Positions 16,218 through 25,228 of a DNA stretch of 64,000 bases are shown piece after piece. The stretch covers positions 110,562 to 174,561 of the forward strand of contig JACRBM010000054.1 of NCBI GenBank assembly GCA_016219275.1. Direction: 5' to 3'. Numbering within the stretch: position 1 is the first letter of the stretch; each line of letters begins with the position of its first letter. The notes below the pieces were generated by a model. The model saw nothing but the letters and a program-made list of their open reading frames with translations, ran no database searches and was not told the origin of the DNA. This DNA is from Chloroflexota bacterium (GTDB taxonomy: Bacteria; Chloroflexota; Anaerolineae; UBA4142). The position numbers were made by a program, and so were the translations under genes.

Positions 16218-17125
16218 ATGGTCAGTGATTCCATTTCGTTCCACGCGCGCTGCGCCTCGGCGATGGCGATGATTTGAAAACGAACGCGTTCGCCCGGCAT
16301 TTTCTGCGCGAGGAGTGCAACGTCCGCGCCGATCACGGTCGCGATAATCGGATAACCGCCGGTCGTTTGATGATCCGCCATCAACGCAATCGGTTGACCG
16401 TCGGCGGGCACCTGGAGCGCGCCAAGCGGCACACCGCACGACACAAGTTCGCCCGCGCGTCGCGCGAGTATTGCGCCGCGCAAGCGATAACCCATGCGGT
16501 CTGCCGATTCGTCCACGACAAATTCTTCGCGCGTCAATATGTCAAACGCTTCCGGCGCGAACCAATCGTCGTGAGATCCCAGCGTCACGCGAATCGCGCG
16601 ATCACGATTCGCGAACGCGCGCGCGCGATCACTCGCCGCGCGACCAGCCATTGCGATGAAATCGCTCACCGATGGCTCGCCAATCGCGATTTCATCACCG
16701 ACCGCGAGCGCGCGTCCGTCGAGTCCGCCGAATCCGCCGCGCGCGTACGTCGCGCAGCTGCTCATCACGCGCGGCACAGCCACGCCGCCATGAATCGCGA
16801 GGTACGCCCAACCGCGTCGCGGCGCGATTTCAATTGTCGAACCACCGCGCGCGAACACACTCATCCACGTTGGCATCGCGCGTTCGTTGACCGTGAAACG
16901 CGCGTCGCCGGTGACCGCGACGAGATGCGCGCGGTCGGTTTGCAGTGTGATCGGCGAATGAATTTCAAGCGCGGCATCGTTGCGCGTGTTGCGAACGAGC
17001 GCGTTCGCGATACGAAATGCAAACGCATCCATCGCGCCGGACACCGGCACGCCGAGCGATTGATAACCCCAGCGTCCGGCATCTTGAATCGTGTTGGAAA
17101 TTCCAGGTTCGCTGATCGTCAACAT
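16214..17125 (-). CDS. pxpC: 5-oxoprolinase subunit PxpC (KipA-like)
   Basis: The 303-residue protein matches PxpC: MLTISEPGISNTIQDAGRWG at the start, GVPVSGAMDAFAFRIAN, AYLAIHGGVAVP, and the C-terminal block YPIIATVIGADVALLAQK. With PxpA and PxpB it forms the ATP-dependent enzyme that opens 5-oxoproline to glutamate. The start at 17125 gives the canonical N-terminus; the frame extends to 17230 through a palindrome. It is separated from pxpB by a membrane hydrolase-like gene and a 211-base repeat-filled gap. Confidence 0.92.
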   Translation of the reverse strand: MLTISEPGISNTIQDAGRWGYQSLGVPVSGAMDAFAFRIANALVRNTRNDAALEIHSPITLQTDRAHLVAVTGDARFTVNERAMPTWMSVFARGGSTIEIAPRRGWAYLAIHGGVAVPRVMSSCATYARGGFGGLDGRALAVGDEIAIGEPSVSDFIAMAGRAASDRARAFANRDRAIRVTLGSHDDWFAPEAFDILTREEFVVDESADRMGYRLRGAILARRAGELVSCGVPLGALQVPADGQPIALMADHQTTGGYPIIATVIGADVALLAQKMPGERVRFQIIAIAEAQRAWNEMESLTI

Positions 17126-17130
17126 TTTTT

Positions 17131-17336
17131 CGCAAATTGGAAATTTGCGCCACGAATTTGAAATTCCTGATTGAATGGTAAAATGCTCGCCAATCAAAAA
17201 AGAGTGTGAAATCGTGGGGCAATTTTCCAAATTGCCCGCTCTAATTCGCGCTTGGCGAAGATATTGGAATGATATTCAACATTTTTTCGCGGGTGAGCCG
17301 CCCGCGCGACAGATAATCGCAAATTGGAAATTTGCG
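17131..17336. repeat. Gap with three GCAAATT palindromes
   Basis: The gap 17126-17336 holds three members of the short palindrome family: 17131-17149, 17217-17237 and 17318-17336. The first is 5 bases before the pxpC ATG and the last abuts the stop of the upstream gene. Nothing else is recognised here. Confidence 0.65.
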
Positions 17337-18191
17337 TTACGGGTACGGCGCGCGCGTAGGCGTGCGCGTTGTGATCGGCAGCGTCGCGGTCATCGTAGGT
17401 GTTGCGGTTGGAGTTGGCGTCAGCGTGATCGTCGGGGTCGGCGTGCGCGTCAAGGTCGCAGTCGGACGCGGCGTGAATGTGCGCGTGGGTAAGACCGTCG
17501 GCGGCGGATACGTCGGCATTGGCGGGGGCCATTGATCGAAAAAATATAGTCCGTAAAACAACGCGCCCTTGGGATGTCCGGGCGGCGCGCGCCATTCCAC
17601 CGCGAGCATAAACCGATCCTCCTCCACCATCTTTTGCAGATCCGCGTCCATGTACTTGCCCGCGATCCTGGGTCGCGCGCCGGTTTGCTCGCGCACACCC
17701 GTCCAGTACGAGTTGTCCACAAAATTTCGCGCGCCGTGAATCGGATCATCGGCATTCGTCGCCGCGCTCAATACTTCGAACGCGATCTCCAACGCGCGCG
17801 GATCAGGCGCATCGTTGCGATGTTGTTGATACGACGCGTAGCGACTCAACAAATTCTGTTCGTCCGAGTAGCCGTTGACAACACCTTGTCCGTTCATCAC
17901 GCGATTTCGCATCGTCCAAATCACCGCGCGGTACGCACGCGATTTATCCGGTTCGGGAAACACGCCGGCTTCGTACGTCGCGACGAGCGCGGCGTTCCAC
18001 AGATCGAGCGCGGTGAACGACGGCGGCGTGGGTGTCCCGGTCTCGACGGGTGGTACGATAATCGGTTTGAGCGGGATGCGCGACGCGCCCCACAGCGCGA
18101 CGCTACAAATCATCGCGCCCACCAGCATCAGCGCGACGACAATCGCAAAAAGGACGAGCGCGCGTGGAAGCGAATCAGGGCGCGAGTGCAT
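17337..18191 (-). CDS. Membrane-anchored protein with SleB-like hydrolase region and Thr/Pro tail
   Basis: The 284-residue protein has one membrane segment (LVLFAIVVALMLVGAMICSV), a globular region (about residues 58-215) and a low-complexity Thr/Pro/Arg C-terminal tail of about 60 residues. The region with YRAVIWTMRNRVMNGQG and DDPIHGARNFVDNSYW loosely recalls SleB-type cell-wall hydrolases (the NR and DPxxGA words), but this is weak. The ATG at 18191 overlaps the pxpB stop (TGATG), so the gene is coupled to the pxp operon though no functional link is obvious. Confidence 0.6.
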   Translation of the reverse strand: MHSRPDSLPRALVLFAIVVALMLVGAMICSVALWGASRIPLKPIIVPPVETGTPTPPSFTALDLWNAALVATYEAGVFPEPDKSRAYRAVIWTMRNRVMNGQGVVNGYSDEQNLLSRYASYQQHRNDAPDPRALEIAFEVLSAATNADDPIHGARNFVDNSYWTGVREQTGARPRIAGKYMDADLQKMVEEDRFMLAVEWRAPPGHPKGALFYGLYFFDQWPPPMPTYPPPTVLPTRTFTPRPTATLTRTPTPTITLTPTPTATPTMTATLPITTRTPTRAPYP

Positions 18192-18850
18192 CAAGATACC
18201 GCCACAAATCGCACACGATCACCCGGACGTAGCAAGGTCGGTGAATCGCGGCGCGGGTCGAACATCGCCAGATCGGTGCGACCGATCAATTGCCAGCCAC
18301 CTGGTGTCGTGCTCGGATAAATGCCAGTTTGCTTTCCCGCGATGCCGACCGACCCAGCCGGCACGCGCGTGCGCGGCGTCGCAAGACGCGGCGCGGCGAT
18401 TTGCTCGGGCACCGAACCCAGGTATGCGAATCCTGGCGCAAAGCCGACGAGGTACACGCGATACAACACACTCGCGTGCAGCCGCACCACTTGCTCTTGT
18501 GTAACCCGCGCGAAGTGCGCGACGAATTCCAGGTCGGGTCCGTACTCGCCGCCATAGCGCGTGGGAATTTCGACGACGCGCGATTCGACATCGCGCTGAA
18601 TCGGCGCGGTCATGAGCGCGTCCGCAAGCCACGCGCGCATCACGTCGAACAACGCGCGTGCAGGGTCGTAGCACACGAGGAGCGAGGAATACGCGGGGAT
18701 GAGATCGTGAATTGCGGAATGGTTCTGCGCGGCGAGGAATCGCACAAACGTATGGACGCGGTCGTTAACGTCGTCGTTGATTTCGTCCGCCCACTCGATG
18801 AGGATCGCGGAATCGCCGGCGGCGCGGAGGCGAGGAAGCGAGTGAATCAT
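18191..18850 (-). CDS. pxpB: 5-oxoprolinase subunit PxpB (KipI-like)
   Basis: The 219-residue product has the PxpB/KipI signatures: GDSAILIEW near the N-terminus, IPTRYGGEYGPDLEFVA, YLVGFAPGFAYLG, PRTRVPAGSVGIAG and TPGGWQLIGRT. It partners PxpC in 5-oxoproline hydrolysis. Start and the pxpA stop overlap as ATGA, giving coupled translation. Confidence 0.94.
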   Translation of the reverse strand: MIHSLPRLRAAGDSAILIEWADEINDDVNDRVHTFVRFLAAQNHSAIHDLIPAYSSLLVCYDPARALFDVMRAWLADALMTAPIQRDVESRVVEIPTRYGGEYGPDLEFVAHFARVTQEQVVRLHASVLYRVYLVGFAPGFAYLGSVPEQIAAPRLATPRTRVPAGSVGIAGKQTGIYPSTTPGGWQLIGRTDLAMFDPRRDSPTLLRPGDRVRFVAVS

Positions 18851-19647
18851 CGTGTCCGGATTGTCAGAATCTCAATATCGTTTTTCGACAGCACCTCGCG
18901 CACCGCGCGCAAAATCGCGACCGCTTCCGGTGTGTCGCCATGAACGCACAGCGTATCCACCACGAGGGGAACCGTTTCACCTTCCGGTGTCGTTACCGTT
19001 TGATCGCGTACCATTTGCAATGCCTGGGTCGCGGCGCGTTGCGGATCGTGAATCAGCGCGCCCGGTTCGCGGCGCGAACGAAGTGCGCCATCGCGATTAT
19101 AGGCGCGGTCGCAAAAACCTTCACGCGCGAAGCGCAAACCGAATTCACGCGCGGCGTCTGCCATTGTGATCGAGGTCGCCAAACCGACGAGCACAAGATG
19201 CGCATCGAAACGCGCAACCGCACGCGCAATCGCACGCGCGACGCGCGGATTCGTCGCGGCAACGTTGTAGAGCGCGCCGTGCGGCTTGACGTGCACAAGG
19301 CGAGCGTTCTCCACGCGCGCGAACGCATCGAGCGCGCCGATTTGGTACAGCACATCGCTCTCGATTTCGTCCGGCGTCGCGTCGAGATTGCGCCTGCCAA
19401 AACCGACCAGGTCGTTGAAGCCGGGATGCGCGCCCAGCGCGACCTTGTTCTGCAACGCGAGGCGAACAGTCTGCACCATCACGCGCGGATCGCCCGCGTG
19501 AAATCCGCAGGCGATATTTGCGGAGGTGATGAGCGGCATCAGCGCGGCATCGTTGCCCATCGAGTACGCGCCGAAACTTTCGCCCATGTCGCAGTTGAGG
19601 TCAATTTGCAAATGGCGAATGGCGAATGGCGAATTGGACGGTTCCAT
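18847..19647 (-). CDS. pxpA: 5-oxoprolinase subunit PxpA (LamB/YcsF family)
   Basis: The 266-residue protein has all the family words: IDLNCDMGESFGAYSMGND, ITSANIACGFHAGDP, ALGAHPGFNDL, HVKPHGALYN and DTLCVHGDTPEAV. It is a metal-dependent TIM-barrel-like subunit of 5-oxoprolinase. The ATG at 19647 has GAGAG eight bases upstream and follows the previous stop by 10 bases. Residues 4-13 (NSPFAIRHLQ) are encoded by a ladder repeat (about 19607-19637), so the repeat has become the N-terminus; other PxpA proteins begin near IDLNCD. Confidence 0.94.
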   Translation of the reverse strand: MEPSNSPFAIRHLQIDLNCDMGESFGAYSMGNDAALMPLITSANIACGFHAGDPRVMVQTVRLALQNKVALGAHPGFNDLVGFGRRNLDATPDEIESDVLYQIGALDAFARVENARLVHVKPHGALYNVAATNPRVARAIARAVARFDAHLVLVGLATSITMADAAREFGLRFAREGFCDRAYNRDGALRSRREPGALIHDPQRAATQALQMVRDQTVTTPEGETVPLVVDTLCVHGDTPEAVAILRAVREVLSKNDIEILTIRTR

Positions 19648-19657
19648 AACTGTTCTC

Positions 19658-20662
19658 TCATTTCGACACCAACGGCAGGTGCAACCACATTGCCAACGTG
19701 CGCCGGACTTGACCCGAATTCGCGTTCACCATCAAACTCGATTCATTCACGGCTTCGAAATCATAACCGTGCACGCGGCGAAGTTCGCTCACAAGCATGT
19801 CGTCATTCCAGCGCGCATCGGGCGCGCCGCTGAGATACCAATCGCTTCCATTGTCCGCGACAAACATGCCGTAATTTTTTAGCGCGGTGAGAATCACTTG
19901 CACCTGCGGTGAAAAAGTTGACGTGATGAATGACGCTTTCAATCGAAAGCGTTGTCCCATCGGCGGCAGATTCGGACTGTTGCCTCCCGCGCCCGGCGTG
20001 CGATGCCGCGCGGGCCAAATGTGCGCGCCATCCGTGCCGTGAATCGTAAAACGCAACGCGTGCGTGATGACGCCGGATGCGACCTCATCGTATCGCATCA
20101 AGCCGGGCAGAATCGGCAAACCCGCCGCGTCCGCGGATGTCCAGGTGTCGGGGCGCAATGCGTTCGAATTCAAATTCCAGGTCGCGCCCGACCCAGCATT
20201 CCAGGATGCGCCTCCATTCGCCGTGGACGCATCGTAGACTTCGTACAGTCGGCAATTGTCGCGATCCACGATTAAGATGTGGTGATCGCTCCCGTACTCG
20301 ATCGGCGCGTTCGGCGGAATCGGGTACGGACCTGGGTCGCTCTCGCCCGGATAGTAAAACGAAATCGGGACGAGCGGCTGCGTGCTCAACACCGTCGTGT
20401 ACGGAATGCCGATTGGTCCGCCGTTCCACACGGTTCCAAAATCCGGATGAACAATTGTGTTCGCGCCAATCGCGTTGATAAACGTCGTCGAGCGCGCATC
20501 CAATGGCAACGCGTCAATCCGCGCGTTCCATACATTGTCCGCCGGAAACATCGGACAACCGGCGAGCGCGGCGGACGCGCCGGGGACAAGCAACATCGCG
20601 AACGCAAGAGACAGCGCGACAAAGGAACCGGCGAGGATCAAACGAAAATGATTTGTTTTCAT
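19658..20662 (-). CDS. Secreted protein of unknown function
   Basis: The 334-residue product has a signal peptide (LAGSFVALSLAFAMLLVPGASA) and then a single domain starting CPMFPADNVWNARIDALP, with DHHILIVDRDNCRLYEVYDA, a DGAHIWPARH segment and a C-terminal NYGMFVADNGSDWYLSG block. Similar Trp/Asp/His-rich exported proteins occur in Acidobacteria and Chloroflexota, but no function is known to me. A TATAAT lies only seven bases before this ATG, which may make the mRNA leaderless. The ATG at 20671 is an alternative start. It is 10 bases upstream of pxpA, so it could be the first gene of that operon. Confidence 0.7.
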   Translation of the reverse strand: MKTNHFRLILAGSFVALSLAFAMLLVPGASAALAGCPMFPADNVWNARIDALPLDARSTTFINAIGANTIVHPDFGTVWNGGPIGIPYTTVLSTQPLVPISFYYPGESDPGPYPIPPNAPIEYGSDHHILIVDRDNCRLYEVYDASTANGGASWNAGSGATWNLNSNALRPDTWTSADAAGLPILPGLMRYDEVASGVITHALRFTIHGTDGAHIWPARHRTPGAGGNSPNLPPMGQRFRLKASFITSTFSPQVQVILTALKNYGMFVADNGSDWYLSGAPDARWNDDMLVSELRRVHGYDFEAVNESSLMVNANSGQVRRTLAMWLHLPLVSK

Positions 20663-20738
20663 ACCTCGCATTATAGATTTGAATGGACGCGATTGGTGTC
20701 GAGACAAGAGTACTAGAGCAAATTTCCGACGCGTTCGA

Positions 20739-20770
20739 GACCTATCAGGTTTTTAGAAACCTGACAGGTC
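20739..20770. repeat. GACCTGTCAGGTTT-type palindrome
   Basis: A 32-bp near-perfect palindrome (GACCTATCAGGTTT ... AAACCTGACAGGTC) lies in the gap between two leftward genes. A perfect relative is at 35805-35837. Confidence 0.7.
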
Positions 20771-20809
20771 TTGGATACCACGCGTCCAGTAAATCGAAAT
20801 GGAATTCGT

Positions 20810-22108
20810 CTAGTCCAACCGCGCCGCGATGAGCGGCACGAGCATTTCGTCCTCCGCGAGTCCGCCGTGCCGTCCGAGCATCGGGTGTTCATCGCGTTTA
20901 TCCAACAAGTACGCATCGTCGCGCGGCAACACGATCAAATCGCCAATGCGATGCTCGGCTTCCGGCGCGCGAATGCCGGTACCGAACAAGCCGGCATCAA
21001 GCGCGGCGCGCGCATCGAGAATGAAAAATTGGTCCGCGAGCCGCGTCGCAAAATAATCGCGCACCGCGTCCACCTCGCCGTTGCGACAGTAGAGGTACGC
21101 CGCGCGCGCATCGCCCGCGCCATCCATCAGCAAGCGCGACCGCACATCGGGATGCGCGTTCAAATAGACCGCGCGATGAATCGGCGAATCTACTTGACCA
21201 TGATCGGCAGTGAGCAAAAAGAGCGTGTCCTTGCGCGCCGCCGGCGAAAGACGCGCGAGAAATTCACGTTCGAATGAAAATGCGAAATTGTTGATTTCGG
21301 CGACGATGCTTTCCGCCGAAGGTCCATCCAGGTGCGCGATGCTGTCCACCGCGCTCCAATACGCCGCAAACATTGCGCGCGCGCCGCGCTGTTCCTCGAC
21401 GCAATTCCGCAGCGCGACCCACATATCCGAAGATGTAATGAATCCATGCAGTTCGTGCGCGCCGCGAATTTGCACTTGCGATAACGCGCTCTCGACAAAC
21501 GGTTTTTCGATAAAGTGATAGACCGGCACGCCCGCGTGCGCAAGCGTTTGCGGGAGCGATGGCACGGCGAGAAAATTTTCCGGCTTGAGCCCCGCGTCGA
21601 GCAATTGCTGAAAACCGAGTTTGCGCGTCGCGACCGGGCTGAAAGTAATCATATCCGCGCGCACGCCGTAATCGCGCAGAAACATTTGATAGCCCATAAA
21701 GCCGTGTTCCGCCGGCGTGTAACCCGTCCACAACGCAGTCAGCGCGGCTGTTGTCGTCGAAGGAAACACGCTGGTGAGCGGCGCGATGCGCGCGCCCGTT
21801 TGGAGCAACGCGTGAAAACCATTGCGCGGTTTCGTCTCCAGCGCGTCGAGCAATCGTTGATAGCCAAGCGCGTCCACAACGACGAACACGATGCGCCGAA
21901 CATCCTGGGTCAGATCGCCGAGAATCTCCGCGTCGAGTGCCGGCGTGCCAATGTCACCGCCGAGCAATTTGATCACGCTCGCGGCAACGTTGACAATAGA
22001 ACGTCCACCATAATTCGGCGCGATAAAATCGGTCGGCAGTCCCAGTTTTTTGAAACGCGCGTTTCGTTCCGCGCGAATTTTTTTGAGGATGGTATCGGCG
22101 AGTGACAT
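20810..22108 (-). CDS. Alkaline phosphatase superfamily phosphodiesterase/nucleotide pyrophosphatase-like protein
   Basis: The 432-residue protein shows the superfamily metal and nucleophile sites: VFVVVDALGYQ (Asp), SVFPSTTTAALTALWTG (Thr nucleophile region), WSAVDSIAH (Asp and His), LLTADHGQVD (Asp-His) and MLGRHGGL (His). This matches type I phosphodiesterase/PglZ-like enzymes. No signal peptide is seen, so it is probably cytoplasmic; the substrate is unknown. It stands 22 bases downstream of the MFS gene, so they are probably co-transcribed. Confidence 0.85.
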   Translation of the reverse strand: MSLADTILKKIRAERNARFKKLGLPTDFIAPNYGGRSIVNVAASVIKLLGGDIGTPALDAEILGDLTQDVRRIVFVVVDALGYQRLLDALETKPRNGFHALLQTGARIAPLTSVFPSTTTAALTALWTGYTPAEHGFMGYQMFLRDYGVRADMITFSPVATRKLGFQQLLDAGLKPENFLAVPSLPQTLAHAGVPVYHFIEKPFVESALSQVQIRGAHELHGFITSSDMWVALRNCVEEQRGARAMFAAYWSAVDSIAHLDGPSAESIVAEINNFAFSFEREFLARLSPAARKDTLFLLTADHGQVDSPIHRAVYLNAHPDVRSRLLMDGAGDARAAYLYCRNGEVDAVRDYFATRLADQFFILDARAALDAGLFGTGIRAPEAEHRIGDLIVLPRDDAYLLDKRDEHPMLGRHGGLAEDEMLVPLIAARLD

Positions 22109-22130
22109 TGCAGTGTCCAGTGTTCAGTAT

Positions 22131-23375
22131 TCACTTTTCTTCAGGAGGTTTCATCGTCCGAAAACTCCGCCACAAGGTCAGGTCGTAGATAATCTTCAAG
22201 CCGCCGCTCAAGAAGAACGGAACGCTGAGGAGGGATGCGCTCATCAAGATTCCCGTAAGCGACGGCGATAACGCCGCGCCGACAGATCGCGCAATCGTCG
22301 TCACACCGGACGCGGCGGATCGTTCGTCCGGTTCGACGACTGCCATCGTGTACGATTGCCGCGTCGGTACGTCCATCTGTGAAATGCTGAAACGCGCGAG
22401 CAAGACGACGATCGCGAGCGGCAAGTTCGGCATCAACGGCACGAGCATCAGCAGAATGTTCGACGGGATGTGCGTGATCACCATCGTGTTAATCAAACCG
22501 ATGCGTGCAGCGATGCGCGCGGCGGAAAGTGCGCTGATGCCGGCGAGAATGTTCGCGCCAAAAAAGATGCCGCCGAGCGCGGCAGGTTCGACATTGAAGC
22601 GAACGCGAAACCAGTACGCGAGCAAACTTTGCACGACGAAACCACCGGCGAACGCATCCATCGCGAACAACGCGCTGAGTTTGAGCACGATGTTGCGCGA
22701 ACGATGCAAACCAATCCGCGTCGGGGCGATCCTTGTGGTCGCTCGCGTCTCTACATGTGGCGACAAGCGACTAAACATCCACGCAAGCACAACGCCGAAC
22801 AGCGCGTACCCCAGCACAATCGCGCGATAACTGTCGAGCGGAACCACGCCTTGCGTTTGCAGAATCTGCGTGAGTGCGCCGCCGCATAGCGCGCCCGTCG
22901 CGGTCGCGAACGAACCGACAAGGTTGTACCACGCGAATACGCGCGTGCGTTGTTCGTTCGGAAGGAGGTGCGTCAGCGCGGCTTGCTCAATCGAAAGAAA
23001 CGGACCGATCTCGCCGCCGCTCGGACTGATGACGCCGATAATCGCGGCGGCGATCAACAACACGAAATTGCGCGTGAGCGCAAAGACAACGCCGGCGAAA
23101 ATCATCAACGCCGCGCCGACGAGCAAGGTCTTGCGTCTGCCCAAGCGATCCGCCGATGTGGTAAGCCACAACGAGATCGCCGCGTCGCCAAAGAGCGTCA
23201 ACGTCAGGAGCAACCCGGTTTCGGATTCATTCAACCCAACCTGGGTCAGGTACAAAACCAGGACGACTGAAAGAAATCCGTACGCGAATAATCGCACGAT
23301 GCGCGTACTGAACAGCAACCAGCCATCCGCCGTGAGGAAACGCGTGAAAGTGAGTTCCGAGGTCATGGTCGGCAT
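22131..23375 (-). CDS. Major facilitator superfamily transporter
   Basis: The roughly 415-residue protein has about 12 hydrophobic segments and the MFS loop motif DRLGRRKTLLVGA between helices 2 and 3. Helices such as LIAAAIIGVISPSGGEIGP and the second-half LARFSISQMDVPTRQSYTMA fit a drug or metabolite exporter, but the substrate cannot be read. The start near 23375 is chosen because the remaining upstream frame has no ribosome site; 23366 is an alternative. The gene diverges from capA-like 23431 with a gap of about 55 bases. Confidence 0.85.
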   Translation of the reverse strand: MPTMTSELTFTRFLTADGWLLFSTRIVRLFAYGFLSVVLVLYLTQVGLNESETGLLLTLTLFGDAAISLWLTTSADRLGRRKTLLVGAALMIFAGVVFALTRNFVLLIAAAIIGVISPSGGEIGPFLSIEQAALTHLLPNEQRTRVFAWYNLVGSFATATGALCGGALTQILQTQGVVPLDSYRAIVLGYALFGVVLAWMFSRLSPHVETRATTRIAPTRIGLHRSRNIVLKLSALFAMDAFAGGFVVQSLLAYWFRVRFNVEPAALGGIFFGANILAGISALSAARIAARIGLINTMVITHIPSNILLMLVPLMPNLPLAIVVLLARFSISQMDVPTRQSYTMAVVEPDERSAASGVTTIARSVGAALSPSLTGILMSASLLSVPFFLSGGLKIIYDLTLWRSFRTMKPPEEK

Positions 23376-23430
23376 TTTAACCGAGCAGCGCCGATTGCGC
23401 AAACCGTGAAAGTAAAATATACTGGGGGTG

Positions 23431-25158
23431 ATGGATCGCAAAACCGCACGACGCCGGGAACGGCGTGATCAAGATCGCCATTTCATCCTGACCATCTTCG
23501 CGATCATCCTCGCGGTGATCGTCCTCTGGGTCGCGTTCAGCGCATTTGCCGCCGCGCCGCGCGCCGAACCGCGCGTCGAGATCGCCGACGCGCCAACTGC
23601 CACTGCGTTCCCCTTCACGCCCGCGCCAACCGTCACGCGAATTCCCACGCCGACGCTGACACCACTCCCGCCCAAACTCGTCGCGCTCGGCGACGAAATC
23701 ACCGCGACCGTCCGCGTCTCGATCACGCACGCGATTCGCGGCTTGGGCTGGAACATCGCCGAACGCAACGCGCGCCCCGATGTCGCGGTGCACGCGCAAA
23801 TATCGGAGAACGCACAGGTGTTGACCGAACGCGTCTACGTCGTCGCGGATTGGTTTGCGACGACCCGCACCAATCTCGCATCGAGTGATGTACGCGCGTT
23901 GTGGCGCGGGCAAGCCATGCCCGACGGTATTACGACGATTCTCGCAAGCGACGAGACCATCGCGGACATTGCCTGGCTATGGGACACGCCCGGCGCAAAC
24001 GTCAAACGCGTCGCGGCGAATGAACTCGTCGCGCAGTTGTGGGCGAATCACAACGCGCTCGCCATCGTACCGTTCGACGCGTTCTCGCCGAAACTACGCG
24101 CGCTCGCACTCGACGAGTACAACATTCTGCAACGCGATGCGCCCCTCGACCTGTATCCGCTCGTGTGGCGCGCGTACGTCAACGGCGATCCTGGGATCGT
24201 CAATGCGTTGCGCCAACGCGTCGTCGCGACGAATCGCGATGTGACGCAAATGACCACGCTCGTGATGACCGGCTCGTCCGCAATCGCGCGCACGAGCGCG
24301 CAGAAAACGGACGAGCGTGGCGACCCAGCCCTCGCGGCGCGGCTCGTCGCGCCGGTGCTCGCGGCGGCAGACCTCACGCACGTCAGCAATGAAGTACCGT
24401 TCACCGCCGATTGCAAACCGATTCTGCGCGTCGTAACGCTGTGCAGCAAACCCGAATATCTCGCGGCATATCAACTTGCGGGCGTGGATTTAGTTGGCTT
24501 GACCGGGAATCATCTGCTCGATTATGGACAGCCCGCGTTTCTCAAAACGCTCGATCTGTACGACACGAACAAGATTCGATATTACGGCGGTGGGCGTAAC
24601 GCGAGCGATGCGCGCAAGATTCTGTACGTCGAGGATCACGGTAATCGGCTTGCGTTTCTTGGCGTCAACAGTTTCGGTCCGCCAACCGTGTGGGCAACCG
24701 AAACGAAACCGGGCGCGCGGCGGTACCTCGTAGACGAACTCAAGCGCGATCTCACCGAAGCGCGTCAGCGCGCGGATGTGGTGTTGATCGAATATCAGGC
24801 AGAGGAAAATTACGATTACGCACCGTACTTTGGCAATCGCACTTTGTTTCGCACGGCGCTCGATACCGGCGCGGATGTGGTGACGGGGATGCAAGCGCAT
24901 CAGCCGCAAGCCATCGAGTTCAATCCCGATGGTTCACGCATTATTCTGTATGGCTTGGGAAATTTCTTTTTCGATCAGATGTACGCGGACAATGTGCGGC
25001 AAGGTCTCGTCGCGCGGCACACGATCTATCGCCACAAGTTGATTCAAACAGAACTACTGCCAACGGTGCTTGAGGATTACGTGCAACCGCGCTGGGCGAC
25101 ATCCGCTGAACGCGCAGAAATTTTCCGGCTCGTGTTTAGCGCGAGCGGGTTCAAGTAG
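23431..25158 (+). CDS. CapA/PGA_cap-type metallophosphatase-like protein, membrane-anchored
   Basis: The 575-residue protein has one N-terminal membrane helix (ILTIFAIILAVIVLWVAFSA), a Thr/Pro stalk, an extra domain (residues about 90-280) and then a CapA-like domain. The CapA domain shows THVSNEVPF, LTGNHLLDYGQ, DVVTGMQAHQPQAIE and YGLGNFFFDQ, all metal-site words of the family. The usual GDxMLGR block is replaced by TGSSAIAR. CapA proteins act in poly-gamma-glutamate or capsule metabolism; here it may process surface polymer (inference). A GTG at 23428 precedes the ATG at 23431; a GGGGG run is directly upstream. Confidence 0.83.
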   Translation: MDRKTARRRERRDQDRHFILTIFAIILAVIVLWVAFSAFAAAPRAEPRVEIADAPTATAFPFTPAPTVTRIPTPTLTPLPPKLVALGDEITATVRVSITHAIRGLGWNIAERNARPDVAVHAQISENAQVLTERVYVVADWFATTRTNLASSDVRALWRGQAMPDGITTILASDETIADIAWLWDTPGANVKRVAANELVAQLWANHNALAIVPFDAFSPKLRALALDEYNILQRDAPLDLYPLVWRAYVNGDPGIVNALRQRVVATNRDVTQMTTLVMTGSSAIARTSAQKTDERGDPALAARLVAPVLAAADLTHVSNEVPFTADCKPILRVVTLCSKPEYLAAYQLAGVDLVGLTGNHLLDYGQPAFLKTLDLYDTNKIRYYGGGRNASDARKILYVEDHGNRLAFLGVNSFGPPTVWATETKPGARRYLVDELKRDLTEARQRADVVLIEYQAEENYDYAPYFGNRTLFRTALDTGADVVTGMQAHQPQAIEFNPDGSRIILYGLGNFFFDQMYADNVRQGLVARHTIYRHKLIQTELLPTVLEDYVQPRWATSAERAEIFRLVFSASGFK

Positions 25159-25161
25159 CAA

Positions 25162-25212
25162 CCCCCACCCTAACTCTCCCCCGTCGGCAAAGAACGCCGA
25201 CAGGGGTGGGGG
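25162..25212. repeat. GC-rich hairpin of the CCCCCACCC family
   Basis: Outer arms CCCCCACCC (25162-25170) and GGGTGGGGG (25204-25212), inner arms GTCGGC/GCCGAC. It follows the capA-like stop by 4 bases and lies between convergent genes. Related sequence is present inside the helicase gene at 37381-37430 and 37983-38078. Confidence 0.6.
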
Positions 25213-25228
25213 TCTTCTCGCCGCCACG

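Noticed and set aside
16274..17161. Rightward frame opposite pxpC
   Set aside because: Shadow of pxpC, no motif.
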